64,000 bases of DNA, taken from assembly GCF_009905215.1 (NCBI RefSeq), contig NZ_CP047593.1, positions 744,001 to 808,000 of the forward strand, read 5' to 3'. This DNA comes from Tichowtungia aerotolerans (GTDB lineage Bacteria; Verrucomicrobiota; Kiritimatiellia; Kiritimatiellales; Tichowtungiaceae). Both the position numbers and the translations under genes were made by a program. The notes below the pieces were generated by a model. It was not told where the DNA came from, made no database searches, and was given only the letters and a program-made list of their open reading frames with translations. Positions 35,624 to 44,064 of this stretch are shown here, in pieces. Each line of letters starts with the position of its first letter. Positions within the stretch are counted from its first letter, which is position 1.

Positions 35624-37093
35624 CTAAAGGGTTTTCAGTACAGGCTGCAATGACGGCTGCAGCTGCTTATACAGCGCATGTTTTTCGCGATAAAACGCGT
35701 GACGTTTTTCGTCCGGCTCAAACAGGCGTTCGTGCCTGACAAACAGTTCGGCGGCGGCTTCCGGGTTTTGGAGAACACCGGTTGCAATACCGGCGTTCAT
35801 GGCAGCGCCGAGCAGTCCCGCCTCGGTAATCACCGGGCGCACAACGGGCACACCAAGAATATCGGACCGCAGTTGAAGTCCGGCATCAGATTGGGCACCT
35901 CCGCCGGAGGCAATATATTCCGACGCACCAAGACCCAGATTCTTCAGCGCATCCATTCCCTCAAGGAAGTAGAACGCCGTACCTTCCTGAATGGCTTTAA
36001 GGATCTCACCGCGCTTCGTGGAGGTTCGCAGTCCGACAATCACGCCAGCGGTATCCGGCGTATGATGCGGCGGCGTATCAAAGTGCGGTAGCACCAGCAG
36101 ACGGCTCGGCTCAGCCGGCATTTCCCTGTCAAGCTGACTGTACGAAACGGACCCGTCCGTAAACGTATCGCGAAACCATTTCACCAGCAGGCCGGCCTGG
36201 TTGTAATGAAACGAAACAAACAGGTCCGGCACCAGATGATGTTCCACATTCAGGTTATTGCGGCACATTTCCTGCAGGTCGGACGGCATGTTGTAAATCG
36301 GGGTAATGCAGTCGAACGACCCCATGCCGTACACCGCGCGCCCGGCAGAAACACCGCCGCATCCCAGCGCGTTGCAGCACTGATCGTGACCGCCCGCAAC
36401 CACCTTAACGCCTTTCGGAAGTCCAAGCTGTTCAGCCATGGCATTGGAAACCGTTCCGGTGACCGTTCCACCCGGCACCACCGGCGCCAGCTTTTCGCGA
36501 TCGATGACGCTCCACGCGAGCAGCTCGTCCGACCAGTCGTTTTTCTTCAGGTCGAACAGCAGCGTGCGGTTGGCGTGCGAATTGTTAGTGGTCGGCTCTG
36601 CGCCCAGCATAAAGGCGATGAAATCGGCCCAATGCAGGAACAGGTCGGCAGCATCATACACTTCCGGGCGATGCTCTTTCAGCCACAGAATTTTCGGCAT
36701 CGAATAATTGGGCCCGAGCAGGTTCGGATTGATCGCGTAAAACACTTCATGCCCGAAGTCTGCCAGCAGCCGGTCGATGTGCTCCTGCCCGCGGTCGTCG
36801 ACACACAGAATACTGTTATCGAGGATTTTCCGACCTTTGGAAACCGGCACGACCGCTTCGCCGAAACTGCCGATCGAAAGCGCCGTGACCGGGTCGTTTC
36901 CGGCCTGCGCCACCGCTTCGGCAATCACCTCGCAGGTGATTTTCCAAACATTGGAAGAATCAAGCTCCGACCAGCCGGGCTGCGGATGCAGCATGTCGTA
37001 TTCGCGGTAAGCCTGCGCAATGCAGGCCCCGTCGAGATTGAACACGCCGGCTTTGACGCCGCTGGTCCCTAAATCGATGCCGAGCAGACTCAT
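35624..37093 (-). CDS. FGGY-family carbohydrate kinase
   Basis: 489 residues, typical FGGY length. The N-terminal ATPase-fold start is L-L-G-I-D-L-G-T-S-G-V-K-A, and A-G-G-H-D-Q-C-C-N-A-L-G-C-G near 235 holds the likely catalytic Asp. The C-terminal G-G-G-A-Q-S-D-A-G-L-Q-L-R-S-D-I is the ADP-binding block. It phosphorylates a ketose or polyol. The family subtype (xylulo-, fuculo- or rhamnulokinase) cannot be fixed by eye. It overlaps the isomerase stop by four bases. It contains one exact palindrome copy (36942-36956) and one near copy (36828-36842). Confidence 0.88.
   Translation of the reverse strand: MSLLGIDLGTSGVKAGVFNLDGACIAQAYREYDMLHPQPGWSELDSSNVWKITCEVIAEAVAQAGNDPVTALSIGSFGEAVVPVSKGRKILDNSILCVDDRGQEHIDRLLADFGHEVFYAINPNLLGPNYSMPKILWLKEHRPEVYDAADLFLHWADFIAFMLGAEPTTNNSHANRTLLFDLKKNDWSDELLAWSVIDREKLAPVVPGGTVTGTVSNAMAEQLGLPKGVKVVAGGHDQCCNALGCGGVSAGRAVYGMGSFDCITPIYNMPSDLQEMCRNNLNVEHHLVPDLFVSFHYNQAGLLVKWFRDTFTDGSVSYSQLDREMPAEPSRLLVLPHFDTPPHHTPDTAGVIVGLRTSTKRGEILKAIQEGTAFYFLEGMDALKNLGLGASEYIASGGGAQSDAGLQLRSDILGVPVVRPVITEAGLLGAAMNAGIATGVLQNPEAAAELFVRHERLFEPDEKRHAFYREKHALYKQLQPSLQPVLKTL
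36942..36956. repeat. Iterated palindrome TTCCAA-ACA-TTGGAA inside the FGGY kinase gene
   Basis: Third copy of the 17-mer TTTTCCAAACATTGGAA. Here it is read S-S-N-V-W-K-I, a third reading frame. It is the rightmost exact copy in the window. Confidence 0.85.
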
Positions 37094-38493
37094 AGTTCTT
37101 TGAGTTCGTAACCAAGGTATTTGGTGAATGCTTCCTTGACCGCCGGGGCCACATGGCCGGCGGTAACGCCGACGTGGTGGCGGTAGCCTTCATGCCCAAT
37201 GTACTCGAGGGCATTCTGCAGGTTGTTGATTCTGGCAACGCCGCCGCAACCGAAGAACCCTTCTTCAATTTCATCGGCAGTGAACTCGCCTTCACCGAGG
37301 TAACACCAGAGTTTGCCGTCGGTGGTCTTTGCGCTGGCAAAGGTCATCGGCGTCGGCGCGATGCGACCGACGTTGCAGCCCCAGCCGCAGCCCGCGCCCA
37401 TTGCTTTGGCGAACATCGGGTGGTCAACAACCTGCCCCTTGGCAGTCATCAGTCCCTGAGGAACCGGGCCGCAGTGGAACAGGATGCATTTATCCGGATC
37501 GTCGCCGTAGTTGTTGTTCCAGTCGAGACAGGTGGCCGGCAGCTGGGACGCGAGGCGAAGCGCATACATCGGAACCGCGTTGCAGACGTCGAGCTCGCAG
37601 GCGGAGACAATGCCGCGGTCATTCATTTCGCTGAGCAGTACACACGGGGAAACGCCGAGCTCTTTTTCGATTTCGATCCAGCAGCGCAGCGCCATGCAGT
37701 CGAGCTTGTAGTCATCCATGATGTTGTCGAGAACGACTGCCACTTTGGCCAGCATTTCCGATTTTTCGGCCGGAACGCCGTCCCAGTTAGTGTAGTTTTT
37801 CAGGCGCTCAGCTTTGGCAATAAACTGATCGTCGGTGGTTTTGATGTCGCGCACACGCAGGAACACCTCGGACAGGTCGAGCGCCTCGGTGGTAATGCCG
37901 TAGCGCTGAAGGGTCAGCTCGTCAAAGCGAACCGTCTTAAAGGCCGTCGTGCGGGCTCCGATGGCGCCGACCGACATCTTTTTCATCTTGTTGGCCACGC
38001 GGCAGACGGCGGCGAACTGCGTGAGATGCTTCTCAAACGTTGCGCTGGTCGGAGCCACGGTATGCGGCTGGAAGGTGGTGAACGGCAGGCCGTACTGGCA
38101 GAAGATGTCCATCACGGAAAACTTGCCGCAGAACGCATCGCGGCGATCAGCAAAGCCCATTTTTCCGAACTCGTCCGGATAGGCCTGAACGAGAATCGGC
38201 ACGCCGCATTCTTCGAGCGCGGCAATGGCGCCGTTTTCATCGCCGAAGTTCGGCAGGCAGAGGATCACGCCGTCATACTTTCCCGCGTTCGCTTTGAGGA
38301 ACTGTGCGTATTTGATGCCGTCGTCAACGCCTTCGATTGCGCCGAATTTGGTGAGCGACTCATCCATCAGCAGTGCGTTGAATCCGAGTTTTTTGAGTAC
38401 AGCGGTCATCTCGCCGCGGGCATCAGAGATCAGCTTTTCCGGAAAAAATCCGCGGTTGCCGAAATAAAGTGCAAATGTCATTTCCTGTTTCAT
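37090..38493 (-). CDS. L-fucose/L-arabinose-isomerase-family protein
   Basis: 467 residues. It has the FucI/AraA-type fold: an N-terminal part with D-G-V-I-L-C-L-P-N-F-G, then E-M-N-D and S-A-C-E-L-D (candidate metal-binding Glu and Asp/Glu) and H-C-G-P-V-P in the C-terminal domain. These enzymes convert aldoses to ketoses using Mn. It is too divergent to name the sugar. Next in the operon are the kinase and upstream the aldolase (3-base gap), giving isomerise-phosphorylate-cleave logic. Confidence 0.82.
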   Translation of the reverse strand: MKQEMTFALYFGNRGFFPEKLISDARGEMTAVLKKLGFNALLMDESLTKFGAIEGVDDGIKYAQFLKANAGKYDGVILCLPNFGDENGAIAALEECGVPILVQAYPDEFGKMGFADRRDAFCGKFSVMDIFCQYGLPFTTFQPHTVAPTSATFEKHLTQFAAVCRVANKMKKMSVGAIGARTTAFKTVRFDELTLQRYGITTEALDLSEVFLRVRDIKTTDDQFIAKAERLKNYTNWDGVPAEKSEMLAKVAVVLDNIMDDYKLDCMALRCWIEIEKELGVSPCVLLSEMNDRGIVSACELDVCNAVPMYALRLASQLPATCLDWNNNYGDDPDKCILFHCGPVPQGLMTAKGQVVDHPMFAKAMGAGCGWGCNVGRIAPTPMTFASAKTTDGKLWCYLGEGEFTADEIEEGFFGCGGVARINNLQNALEYIGHEGYRHHVGVTAGHVAPAVKEAFTKYLGYELKEL

Positions 38494-38496
38494 GGG

Positions 38497-39408
38497 TCAG
38501 CCCTCCGGGTTAAGGATTTTTGCAGAGTCCTGCACTTCGAGATCTTCTTTGATGACAACGAGCATGGCGTCGTAGACCGCCTGCTGCGCGGCTTCGATGC
38601 CGCTGGCAATCGCCGCTTCGTACGGCTGGCGGATTGCGGTTGCCACATTGATTTTGGCAATGCCGTGCTTCATGGAATCCATGATGTATTCCTTGCGGAT
38701 TCCGGTTCCGCCGTGCAGAACGAGAGGAATGTCCGTTGTTTTGTGAATGCGGTCGAGGTGCTCAATGTTCAGGCGCGCGGCCACTTTCTTTTTACCTTTG
38801 GCGGCGGCGGAAATCGCACCATGGATGTTGCCGATGGCGACAGACAGCCAGTCGCAGCCGCTCTGGCCGGCAAACTGTTTGGCTTCGTCCGGATCGGTGA
38901 ATCCTTTACCGGAGGCAAAGAGTTCCTCGTACGGCGGGAGCGGCCCGGACTCGTGCCCCATCACCGCGCCCAGCTCGGCCTCAATCGGAATCCCGGCGGC
39001 GTGCGCCACATCCGCGGCCTCTTTGGTGCAGGCAACGTTTTCTGCGAATGACAGGCGGGAGCCGTCCACCATCACGGATTCATAACCGGCATCCACCGCG
39101 CGCTGGATGATTTCCATGAAGTCGACGCGCAGGTCGTCTTCGTCGATCACCGGAACGTGGTCGAGGTGCAGGCGGGTATGGCCCGGCAGTTTGCATTTTT
39201 CGTATTCAGCCTGAAGCGCTTCGAGGCTGCCGGTTTCGAATTTTTCCCACTCGAGGCGAGCGGCCATCACCAACCCGACGCTGTTGGTGTCCTTGATGGC
39301 CTTCACGACCGGCTCCACCATCGGCAGATACGGGATGTTGAATGCGGGAATAACGACGCCGGCCGTACAGGCCCGTCTCATCAGCTGCTGCGTTGATGCA
39401 TACGGCAT
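38497..39408 (-). CDS. Class II fructose-bisphosphate/tagatose-type aldolase
   Basis: 303 residues from the ATG at 39408. Zinc ligands are visible in H-L-D-H-V-P (His at about 83), the E-A-E-L-G-A-V-M-G segment, and the C-terminal H-G-G-T-G motif with N-V-A-T-A-I-R. A phosphate-binding glycine loop is present. It splits a ketose bisphosphate or 1-phosphate to dihydroxyacetone phosphate and an aldehyde. First gene of the operon and divergent from the PocR-AraC regulator, which likely controls it. ATTTCTTT-rich DNA lies upstream; AAGAAAGGAT precedes the ATG. Confidence 0.85.
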   Translation of the reverse strand: MPYASTQQLMRRACTAGVVIPAFNIPYLPMVEPVVKAIKDTNSVGLVMAARLEWEKFETGSLEALQAEYEKCKLPGHTRLHLDHVPVIDEDDLRVDFMEIIQRAVDAGYESVMVDGSRLSFAENVACTKEAADVAHAAGIPIEAELGAVMGHESGPLPPYEELFASGKGFTDPDEAKQFAGQSGCDWLSVAIGNIHGAISAAAKGKKKVAARLNIEHLDRIHKTTDIPLVLHGGTGIRKEYIMDSMKHGIAKINVATAIRQPYEAAIASGIEAAQQAVYDAMLVVIKEDLEVQDSAKILNPEG

Positions 39409-39522
39409 AAGAAATCCTTTCTTTGATTGAAGGAGATCATTGTGTCGCGCGGTACAGAAAAGCGGAATGGACAGGAGCACTAAAACATGTAAAATACGGC
39501 AAACTTAAATACATGAGGAGGA

Positions 39523-39594
39523 ATGGAATGATGGAATACAGGAATAGTTGGATGAATGGGATCAATTCAATCCTCCATCGTTCCATTATTCCAT
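39523..39594. promoter_or_regulatory. Candidate operator in the aldolase/PocR-AraC divergent region
   Basis: ATGGAATGATGGAA (39523-39536) is repeated in inverted form at 39581-39594 with 13 of 14 matches and a 44-base centre. Each arm also holds a direct repeat of ATGGAAT. The spacing suits two dimers of an AraC-type protein looping the 209-base divergent region. Confidence 0.45.
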
Positions 39595-39617
39595 AATTCC
39601 ACTCTTCCTTTCTTCCA

Positions 39618-40418
39618 ATGATCAGGACCGCCATAGAGACCCGCGAAATGAATGAGGTGATGAGCCGGCTGCACCGGCTCTTCGACATCCGCATTACGTT
39701 TTTTGATGTGCAGGAAGACGAACAGCGCGACTTCCACATCAAGCCAATGTCGCCGTTCTGCCGCGCACTGCGCAAACAGAAAAGCATGGACCAGAAATGC
39801 AAGACCTGTGACCGGGAAAACCTGGCCGAAGCCAAACAACTGCGCGATGTCCATATCTACCACTGCCATGCGGGTCTGATTGAAGGCATCGTTCCGCTTT
39901 ATGACCGACGGAACCTTTATCTGGGAGCCATCGTTTTCGGACAGCTTCGCGATCCGGACACCAAAGCCAATGAAGACTGGAGCGGAGCGCAAAAAAAACA
40001 CAGGCTCAGTCTGTCACCCTGCCCGATGGAAAAAGCGCGGGATATCGGCCACCTGCTGAAGCTGGTCAGCGAATCAATGATCGACCGCGAGCTGATCCGG
40101 CGGCAGAGCAACCCGTGGGTGGCAACGCTAGACAGCTATATTGAGCAGCACCTTCATGAAAAAATCACGACCGACGATCTGGCCCGTCAGATTGATAAAT
40201 CCGAGTCATTCATCACTCATCACTTCCCACTCGAATTCGGCTCCACGCCCCGCCAGCACATCCTCAAGCGCCGCATGGAAGAAGCCAAACTGATGCTCGA
40301 AAACGGCACGTCCGTTCAGGAAACCGCCGAACGCCTCGGCTTCTACGACGCCTTCCACTTTTCCAAAACCTTCAAACGCTTCTGGAACAAACCGCCCAGC
40401 ACTGTCGGTTCCAACTAG
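39618..40418 (+). CDS. AraC-family regulator with PocR sensory domain
   Basis: 266 residues. The N-terminal part (about 5-165) has the PocR pattern, including the Cys cluster in M-D-Q-K-C-K-T-C-D-R-E-N and Y-H-C-H-A-G-L-I-E. The C-terminal AraC DNA-binding domain (about 170-265) has two helix-turn-helices, ending Y-D-A-F-H-F-S-K-T-F-K-R-F-W. PocR domains sense small ligands such as 1,2-propanediol. Divergent from the aldolase-isomerase-kinase operon, so it is its likely activator. A ligand derived from a 6-deoxy sugar would fit but is inference. Confidence 0.9.
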   Translation: MIRTAIETREMNEVMSRLHRLFDIRITFFDVQEDEQRDFHIKPMSPFCRALRKQKSMDQKCKTCDRENLAEAKQLRDVHIYHCHAGLIEGIVPLYDRRNLYLGAIVFGQLRDPDTKANEDWSGAQKKHRLSLSPCPMEKARDIGHLLKLVSESMIDRELIRRQSNPWVATLDSYIEQHLHEKITTDDLARQIDKSESFITHHFPLEFGSTPRQHILKRRMEEAKLMLENGTSVQETAERLGFYDAFHFSKTFKRFWNKPPSTVGSN

Positions 40419-40541
40419 CGTTTTTACCCAACGAATCTCATATCGAAAATTTTTATAAGATTCACAACCTGTTGTGCGGGTTTATATTTCATTGCGTTGT
40501 ACATTGGGAGATGTATAGCGAACTTCGCCTAAACCAACAGT

Positions 40542-41696
40542 CTATTGGTTATCCCGCACAATATCTGTAATCTCCAACGAAGAAAGCGGAATAACAGCCA
40601 ACTCACAGTCCTCTTTACCAAGAGAGTAGATTACATACAAATTGCCGTCATGCTCATACGCGTAGGGATACTGCCATCCGGGCATCTTATGCTTCCCTTT
40701 AAATACCGGCTGATAGGTTACGCCCTGACGTATTTTGTACATGCGCACAAAAGCCTCCCCGCCGGGACGACTAACCGCCACAGCAAGGGTACTGCGGTCC
40801 ATGGGATCTCCATCACTGACATTGGCAACCAGATACCGCTGACCAGTACTGAGCATTCCCCCAAAAACCTTCGAACGAATCATCGGGAAATTACTCGCCC
40901 GAGCACGAGTCCATGAGCGACCAAAATCTGAACTGGCTGAAACGCCGGCCACGCCTGGAAAACTGGAACGCATAACAGCGGTGACCTGCCCATCATCAAC
41001 AATCAGTGTTGTCTCCGAACACTTATCGCCTTTTGACACCGGAATGGGAACCCGATCCCAACGAGTAAAATCGTCACCATGACTGATAAACACACAGGCC
41101 CAGAAACCCGTATAAACCCCGCCGCAAATCCAGTTCCCGTTTGCCATCCGCACCGGGGCATCCACCATCCCGCCGCCGCGCGCAACTATACCTCGCGACT
41201 CCCAGCGGCCCGTTTTCCCGTTCAACAGAAAAGCTTCAGTATTGACCTGGCGCACTCCGCTTGAATAGTCGAACTGCAGCGCAAAGAACCACAACTCACC
41301 ATTATGCGAGATGTATGCCCCGTGCGAATGGGCCAGCTCCCCGGGGCACGAAGAGGCAATCACCTCCAGCTCAGACCACGTCAGTCCGCCATCCGCCGAC
41401 TGCTTCCCGCAAACCCGTTCAGCATCGCTGTTTTCATCCACCGGGCTGGCCGCCCAGTTTGCATAGAACACGCCCTGATGCTCAACAATTGCCGTTCCCA
41501 ACAGAAACCGGTCGCCGTCCGAAACAGCCTGATGCACCGAAACATAATCGAGACCATCAACATACGGCAGATCTGCAACATGCTCCGGCAAAGCCGGGCC
41601 GTCCCACAGCACCTCATCGGCCAGCACGGAAACGGCACTCAACGTAACCAGCAATCTGAATATGAATTTCAAAATAGAATCAAAATACAAACACAT
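40542..41696 (-). CDS. Secreted sialidase-fold (BNR repeat) protein
   Basis: 384 residues from the ATG at 41696. A signal peptide covers about 1-26. It has a six-bladed propeller pattern with Asp boxes S-A-D-G-G-L-T-W (near 100) and S-S-D-F-G-R-S-W. Conserved blocks are D-E-N-S-D-A-E-R-V-C-G-K, A-H-S-H-G, G-G-G-M-V-D-A-P-V-R-M-A-N-G-N-W, H-G-D-D-F-T-R-W and G-K-E-D-C-E-L-A. It is strikingly similar to the first 390 residues of the giant protein at 49-54 kb, so the two are recent duplicates. Family membership suggests an exo-sialidase or another exo-glycosidase/lyase; the catalytic residues were not verified. Last gene of the minus-strand cluster. Confidence 0.78.
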   Translation of the reverse strand: MCLYFDSILKFIFRLLVTLSAVSVLADEVLWDGPALPEHVADLPYVDGLDYVSVHQAVSDGDRFLLGTAIVEHQGVFYANWAASPVDENSDAERVCGKQSADGGLTWSELEVIASSCPGELAHSHGAYISHNGELWFFALQFDYSSGVRQVNTEAFLLNGKTGRWESRGIVARGGGMVDAPVRMANGNWICGGVYTGFWACVFISHGDDFTRWDRVPIPVSKGDKCSETTLIVDDGQVTAVMRSSFPGVAGVSASSDFGRSWTRARASNFPMIRSKVFGGMLSTGQRYLVANVSDGDPMDRSTLAVAVSRPGGEAFVRMYKIRQGVTYQPVFKGKHKMPGWQYPYAYEHDGNLYVIYSLGKEDCELAVIPLSSLEITDIVRDNQ

Positions 41697-41705
41697 TGCG
41701 ACCAA

Positions 41706-42665
41706 CTATTCCGTAATATCAAGGTATACCTCATTGCCATCGACCAGAACACTTCCTTTAAAACCGGAAGGCAAAGAACCGATACTCAGTCCATTATCCG
41801 AAATCGTTCCCGTACAGGAAAACAATGTATACCTCCCGGCCTCCAGACCGCCCAGATTGCTTACATTGAGTGTTCCATCAAGAACCAGATCTTCTGTAAC
41901 AATCCGATCTCCGGGGTCTTTCATGCTGCCGAGTTCAAACTCAAGCACCGACAATTCACTCAAAGAAAGCGTTCTGAGAGTAAGCGTTCCGGCAGCAAAA
42001 AAGCCCGGCGCAAGAATACCGCCGTCATGAATTGTGACAGGACGCAATACCGAACCGTCACCGCCGAACAACGCGCCCCGGGCAACAGACACCGGGACCA
42101 GCCGTCGATCCACGGTGCCGCGAGTCACCCACACATCTCCCTCGGAAACAACCAGCGCCCCGAAGGAGTTGATATTATCTTCTCCGCCACGAATCACCAG
42201 TCTGCCGCCGCCGGTTTTGGTCAACCCGCTCGACGCGCCGCCCAGCCCGCCATTCACATTGATTGTACTGCCGGCACCAACCTCCCACGTCTGACTGTTG
42301 CCCAAATACAATCGACTGTTAAACATCACGCTCCCGGCTCGTACCGGGTTCAATACAACACCGCCCCCGATATTCAGCGTATAGGTGTCTTTGCGCCCGA
42401 TGGTCCAATCCGGCCCATCGAACTGAATACGACCAACCGCCCATCCATAGTTCACAACCGGCTGACGGTTCCCCCCGGCACTGTCATCGGCAAAGCGGGC
42501 AACATCCTGAGACGTGCTGTTTTCCGGTCGGACTCCACCGATCCAGTTTTCCGGATCGGTCCATGCTGAATTCTTGCTGCCGTCCCAGGTGATCACTGCA
42601 GCTGATGTTGCAAAGACAAATGCGAACAGCGCAGTGACCCACCCATATATTATATTCTTCATCAT
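41706..42665 (-). CDS. Secreted single-unit autotransporter-type beta-strand repeat protein
   Basis: 319 residues. A signal peptide covers about 1-23, then one beta-helix-like unit: W-D-G-S-K-N-S-A-W-T-D-P-E-N-W at its start, L-T-K-T-G-G-G-R-L-V-I-R-G-G (the autotransporter-associated repeat) near 140, and L-E-A-G-R-Y-T-L-F-S-C-T-G near 285. The same unit occurs four times in the giant protein at 49-54 kb. It is probably a surface or matrix protein holding or presenting enzymes. It lacks the C-terminal FFR tail of its neighbour. Its TAG stop is followed, in the same frame, by the sialidase gene. Confidence 0.8.
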   Translation of the reverse strand: MMKNIIYGWVTALFAFVFATSAAVITWDGSKNSAWTDPENWIGGVRPENSTSQDVARFADDSAGGNRQPVVNYGWAVGRIQFDGPDWTIGRKDTYTLNIGGGVVLNPVRAGSVMFNSRLYLGNSQTWEVGAGSTINVNGGLGGASSGLTKTGGGRLVIRGGEDNINSFGALVVSEGDVWVTRGTVDRRLVPVSVARGALFGGDGSVLRPVTIHDGGILAPGFFAAGTLTLRTLSLSELSVLEFELGSMKDPGDRIVTEDLVLDGTLNVSNLGGLEAGRYTLFSCTGTISDNGLSIGSLPSGFKGSVLVDGNEVYLDITE

Positions 42666-42706
42666 TGTATTTACCGTTGGTTCAAATACTTCGTTCGGTC
42701 ATCGAT

Positions 42707-43981
42707 CTATTCAGCAATGATTCTGAAAAAACCTTCCGGCTCGATGGTCTTCACATAAATCACTTCATTCGTCGCCGACTCAAACTCTGTCACATAACTC
42801 AGATTGCTAACAACAAACGGCTCAGAACCGTCAACAGAATGCCCAATGGTCTCCCAGGCGTTGGCCGTAAGATTTGAGGCACAGAAAAGTGTATAGCGGC
42901 TTGCTGCATCCGGAGCATCGACAACCAGTCTCATCACATCACCGGAAACAGATGAACAGCTGACAATAGCAGCAGCCTGCGGCGGAGCATTCGCTGTAAC
43001 CTGAAGATAAACCCCTTCGGCATCAGTCGAAATACTGCCTTCAAAGCCATCCGGCAAGGTCAGATCCAACCCGTTATCCGTCAGCGTGCCCGCGCAAGTA
43101 AACAGAGTATACGTTCCCGGCTCCAGGCCTCCCTCATTGCTTACGTTAAGCTGTCCATCGAGAATTAAATCCTCTTCTACAACAACTTGATCACTGGTTT
43201 CTGCCAAGCTGTCGAGTTCAAAGTCCAAAATCGATGAAGCATTCAAAGAAAGAGACCTGAGCGTAAGCGTGCCCGGACCGCCATATCCCGGGGAAAGTGT
43301 GCCGCCGTCATTCACAGTAACTGGACGCAGAGCAGGTGCGGAGCCTCCAAATACAGCTCCACTGTTAACCGTCACCGTCGCAAGCCGCCGATCCATCACG
43401 CCGCTTGTCAGCAGAACCTTCCCCTCCGAAACAACAAGCGCCCCAAAGGTGTTTGTATTATCGACTCCCCCGCGAATAATCAGATTCCCCTCACCGATTT
43501 TTGTCAGCGTACTGGAAGCCCCGCCCATACCTCCATTGACATTAATGGTAGTTCCAGCACAGGCGTCCCATGTCTGATTTCCTCCCAGGTACAGGAAGCT
43601 GTTGAAAACCACAGAACCAGTATTTGTAGAATCTACTGTAACGCCGCCACCGATATTCAACACATAAGAGCCGCTGCGTCCTATAGTCCATCCAACCCCG
43701 TCAAACTGAACAGCACCAACTGCCCAATTATAATTCACAACCGGCTGGTTATTTACGCTTTCACTGTCATCGGCAAATCGAGCAATGTCCTGAGAAGTAT
43801 TGTTCGCTGGGCGAACGTCTCCTGCCCAGTTTGCCGGATCAGTCCAAGAAGAATTCTTGCTCCCATCCCATGTAATCACCGTTGCAGAAACTATCTCCGA
43901 AAAGCCCAGCAACACCCAGGCAAATAAACAGCAACACACTTTTTGCTTCAGCATTCTATTAACAACTGATCCGGTCTTCAT
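42707..43981 (-). CDS. Secreted beta-strand repeat protein with C-terminal extension
   Basis: 424 residues. A signal peptide covers about 1-33, then one beta-helix unit close to that of the next gene (W-D-G-S-K-N-S-S-W-T-D-P-A-N-W to Y-T-L-F-T-C-A-G). An extra C-terminal domain of about 90 residues starts near A-N-A-P-P-Q-A and ends E-G-F-F-R-I-I-A-E. That tail is homologous to the tail of the giant protein (ending K-F-F-R-V-V-G-Q). It may be an outer-surface sorting or binding domain. It lies 41 bases before the single-unit gene. Confidence 0.78.
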   Translation of the reverse strand: MKTGSVVNRMLKQKVCCCLFAWVLLGFSEIVSATVITWDGSKNSSWTDPANWAGDVRPANNTSQDIARFADDSESVNNQPVVNYNWAVGAVQFDGVGWTIGRSGSYVLNIGGGVTVDSTNTGSVVFNSFLYLGGNQTWDACAGTTINVNGGMGGASSTLTKIGEGNLIIRGGVDNTNTFGALVVSEGKVLLTSGVMDRRLATVTVNSGAVFGGSAPALRPVTVNDGGTLSPGYGGPGTLTLRSLSLNASSILDFELDSLAETSDQVVVEEDLILDGQLNVSNEGGLEPGTYTLFTCAGTLTDNGLDLTLPDGFEGSISTDAEGVYLQVTANAPPQAAAIVSCSSVSGDVMRLVVDAPDAASRYTLFCASNLTANAWETIGHSVDGSEPFVVSNLSYVTEFESATNEVIYVKTIEPEGFFRIIAE

Positions 43982-44064
43982 ACTTATCTCCTTTTTATTA
44001 CATGTCTTTTCTTCAATACCTCATAATAATCGATTCATCCCACCTGTCTGATATACGGGGAGTC

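Noticed and set aside
37153-39051. Plus-strand frame of 632 residues opposite the isomerase and aldolase genes
   Set aside because: Antisense shadow of two well-conserved genes; amino-acid pattern is non-protein-like.
40542-41696. Naming the enzyme as a proven sialidase (nanH)
   Set aside because: The Asp boxes and fold fit, but the arginine triad and the Tyr/Glu pair could not be confirmed by eye, and the fold is shared by other hydrolases and lyases.
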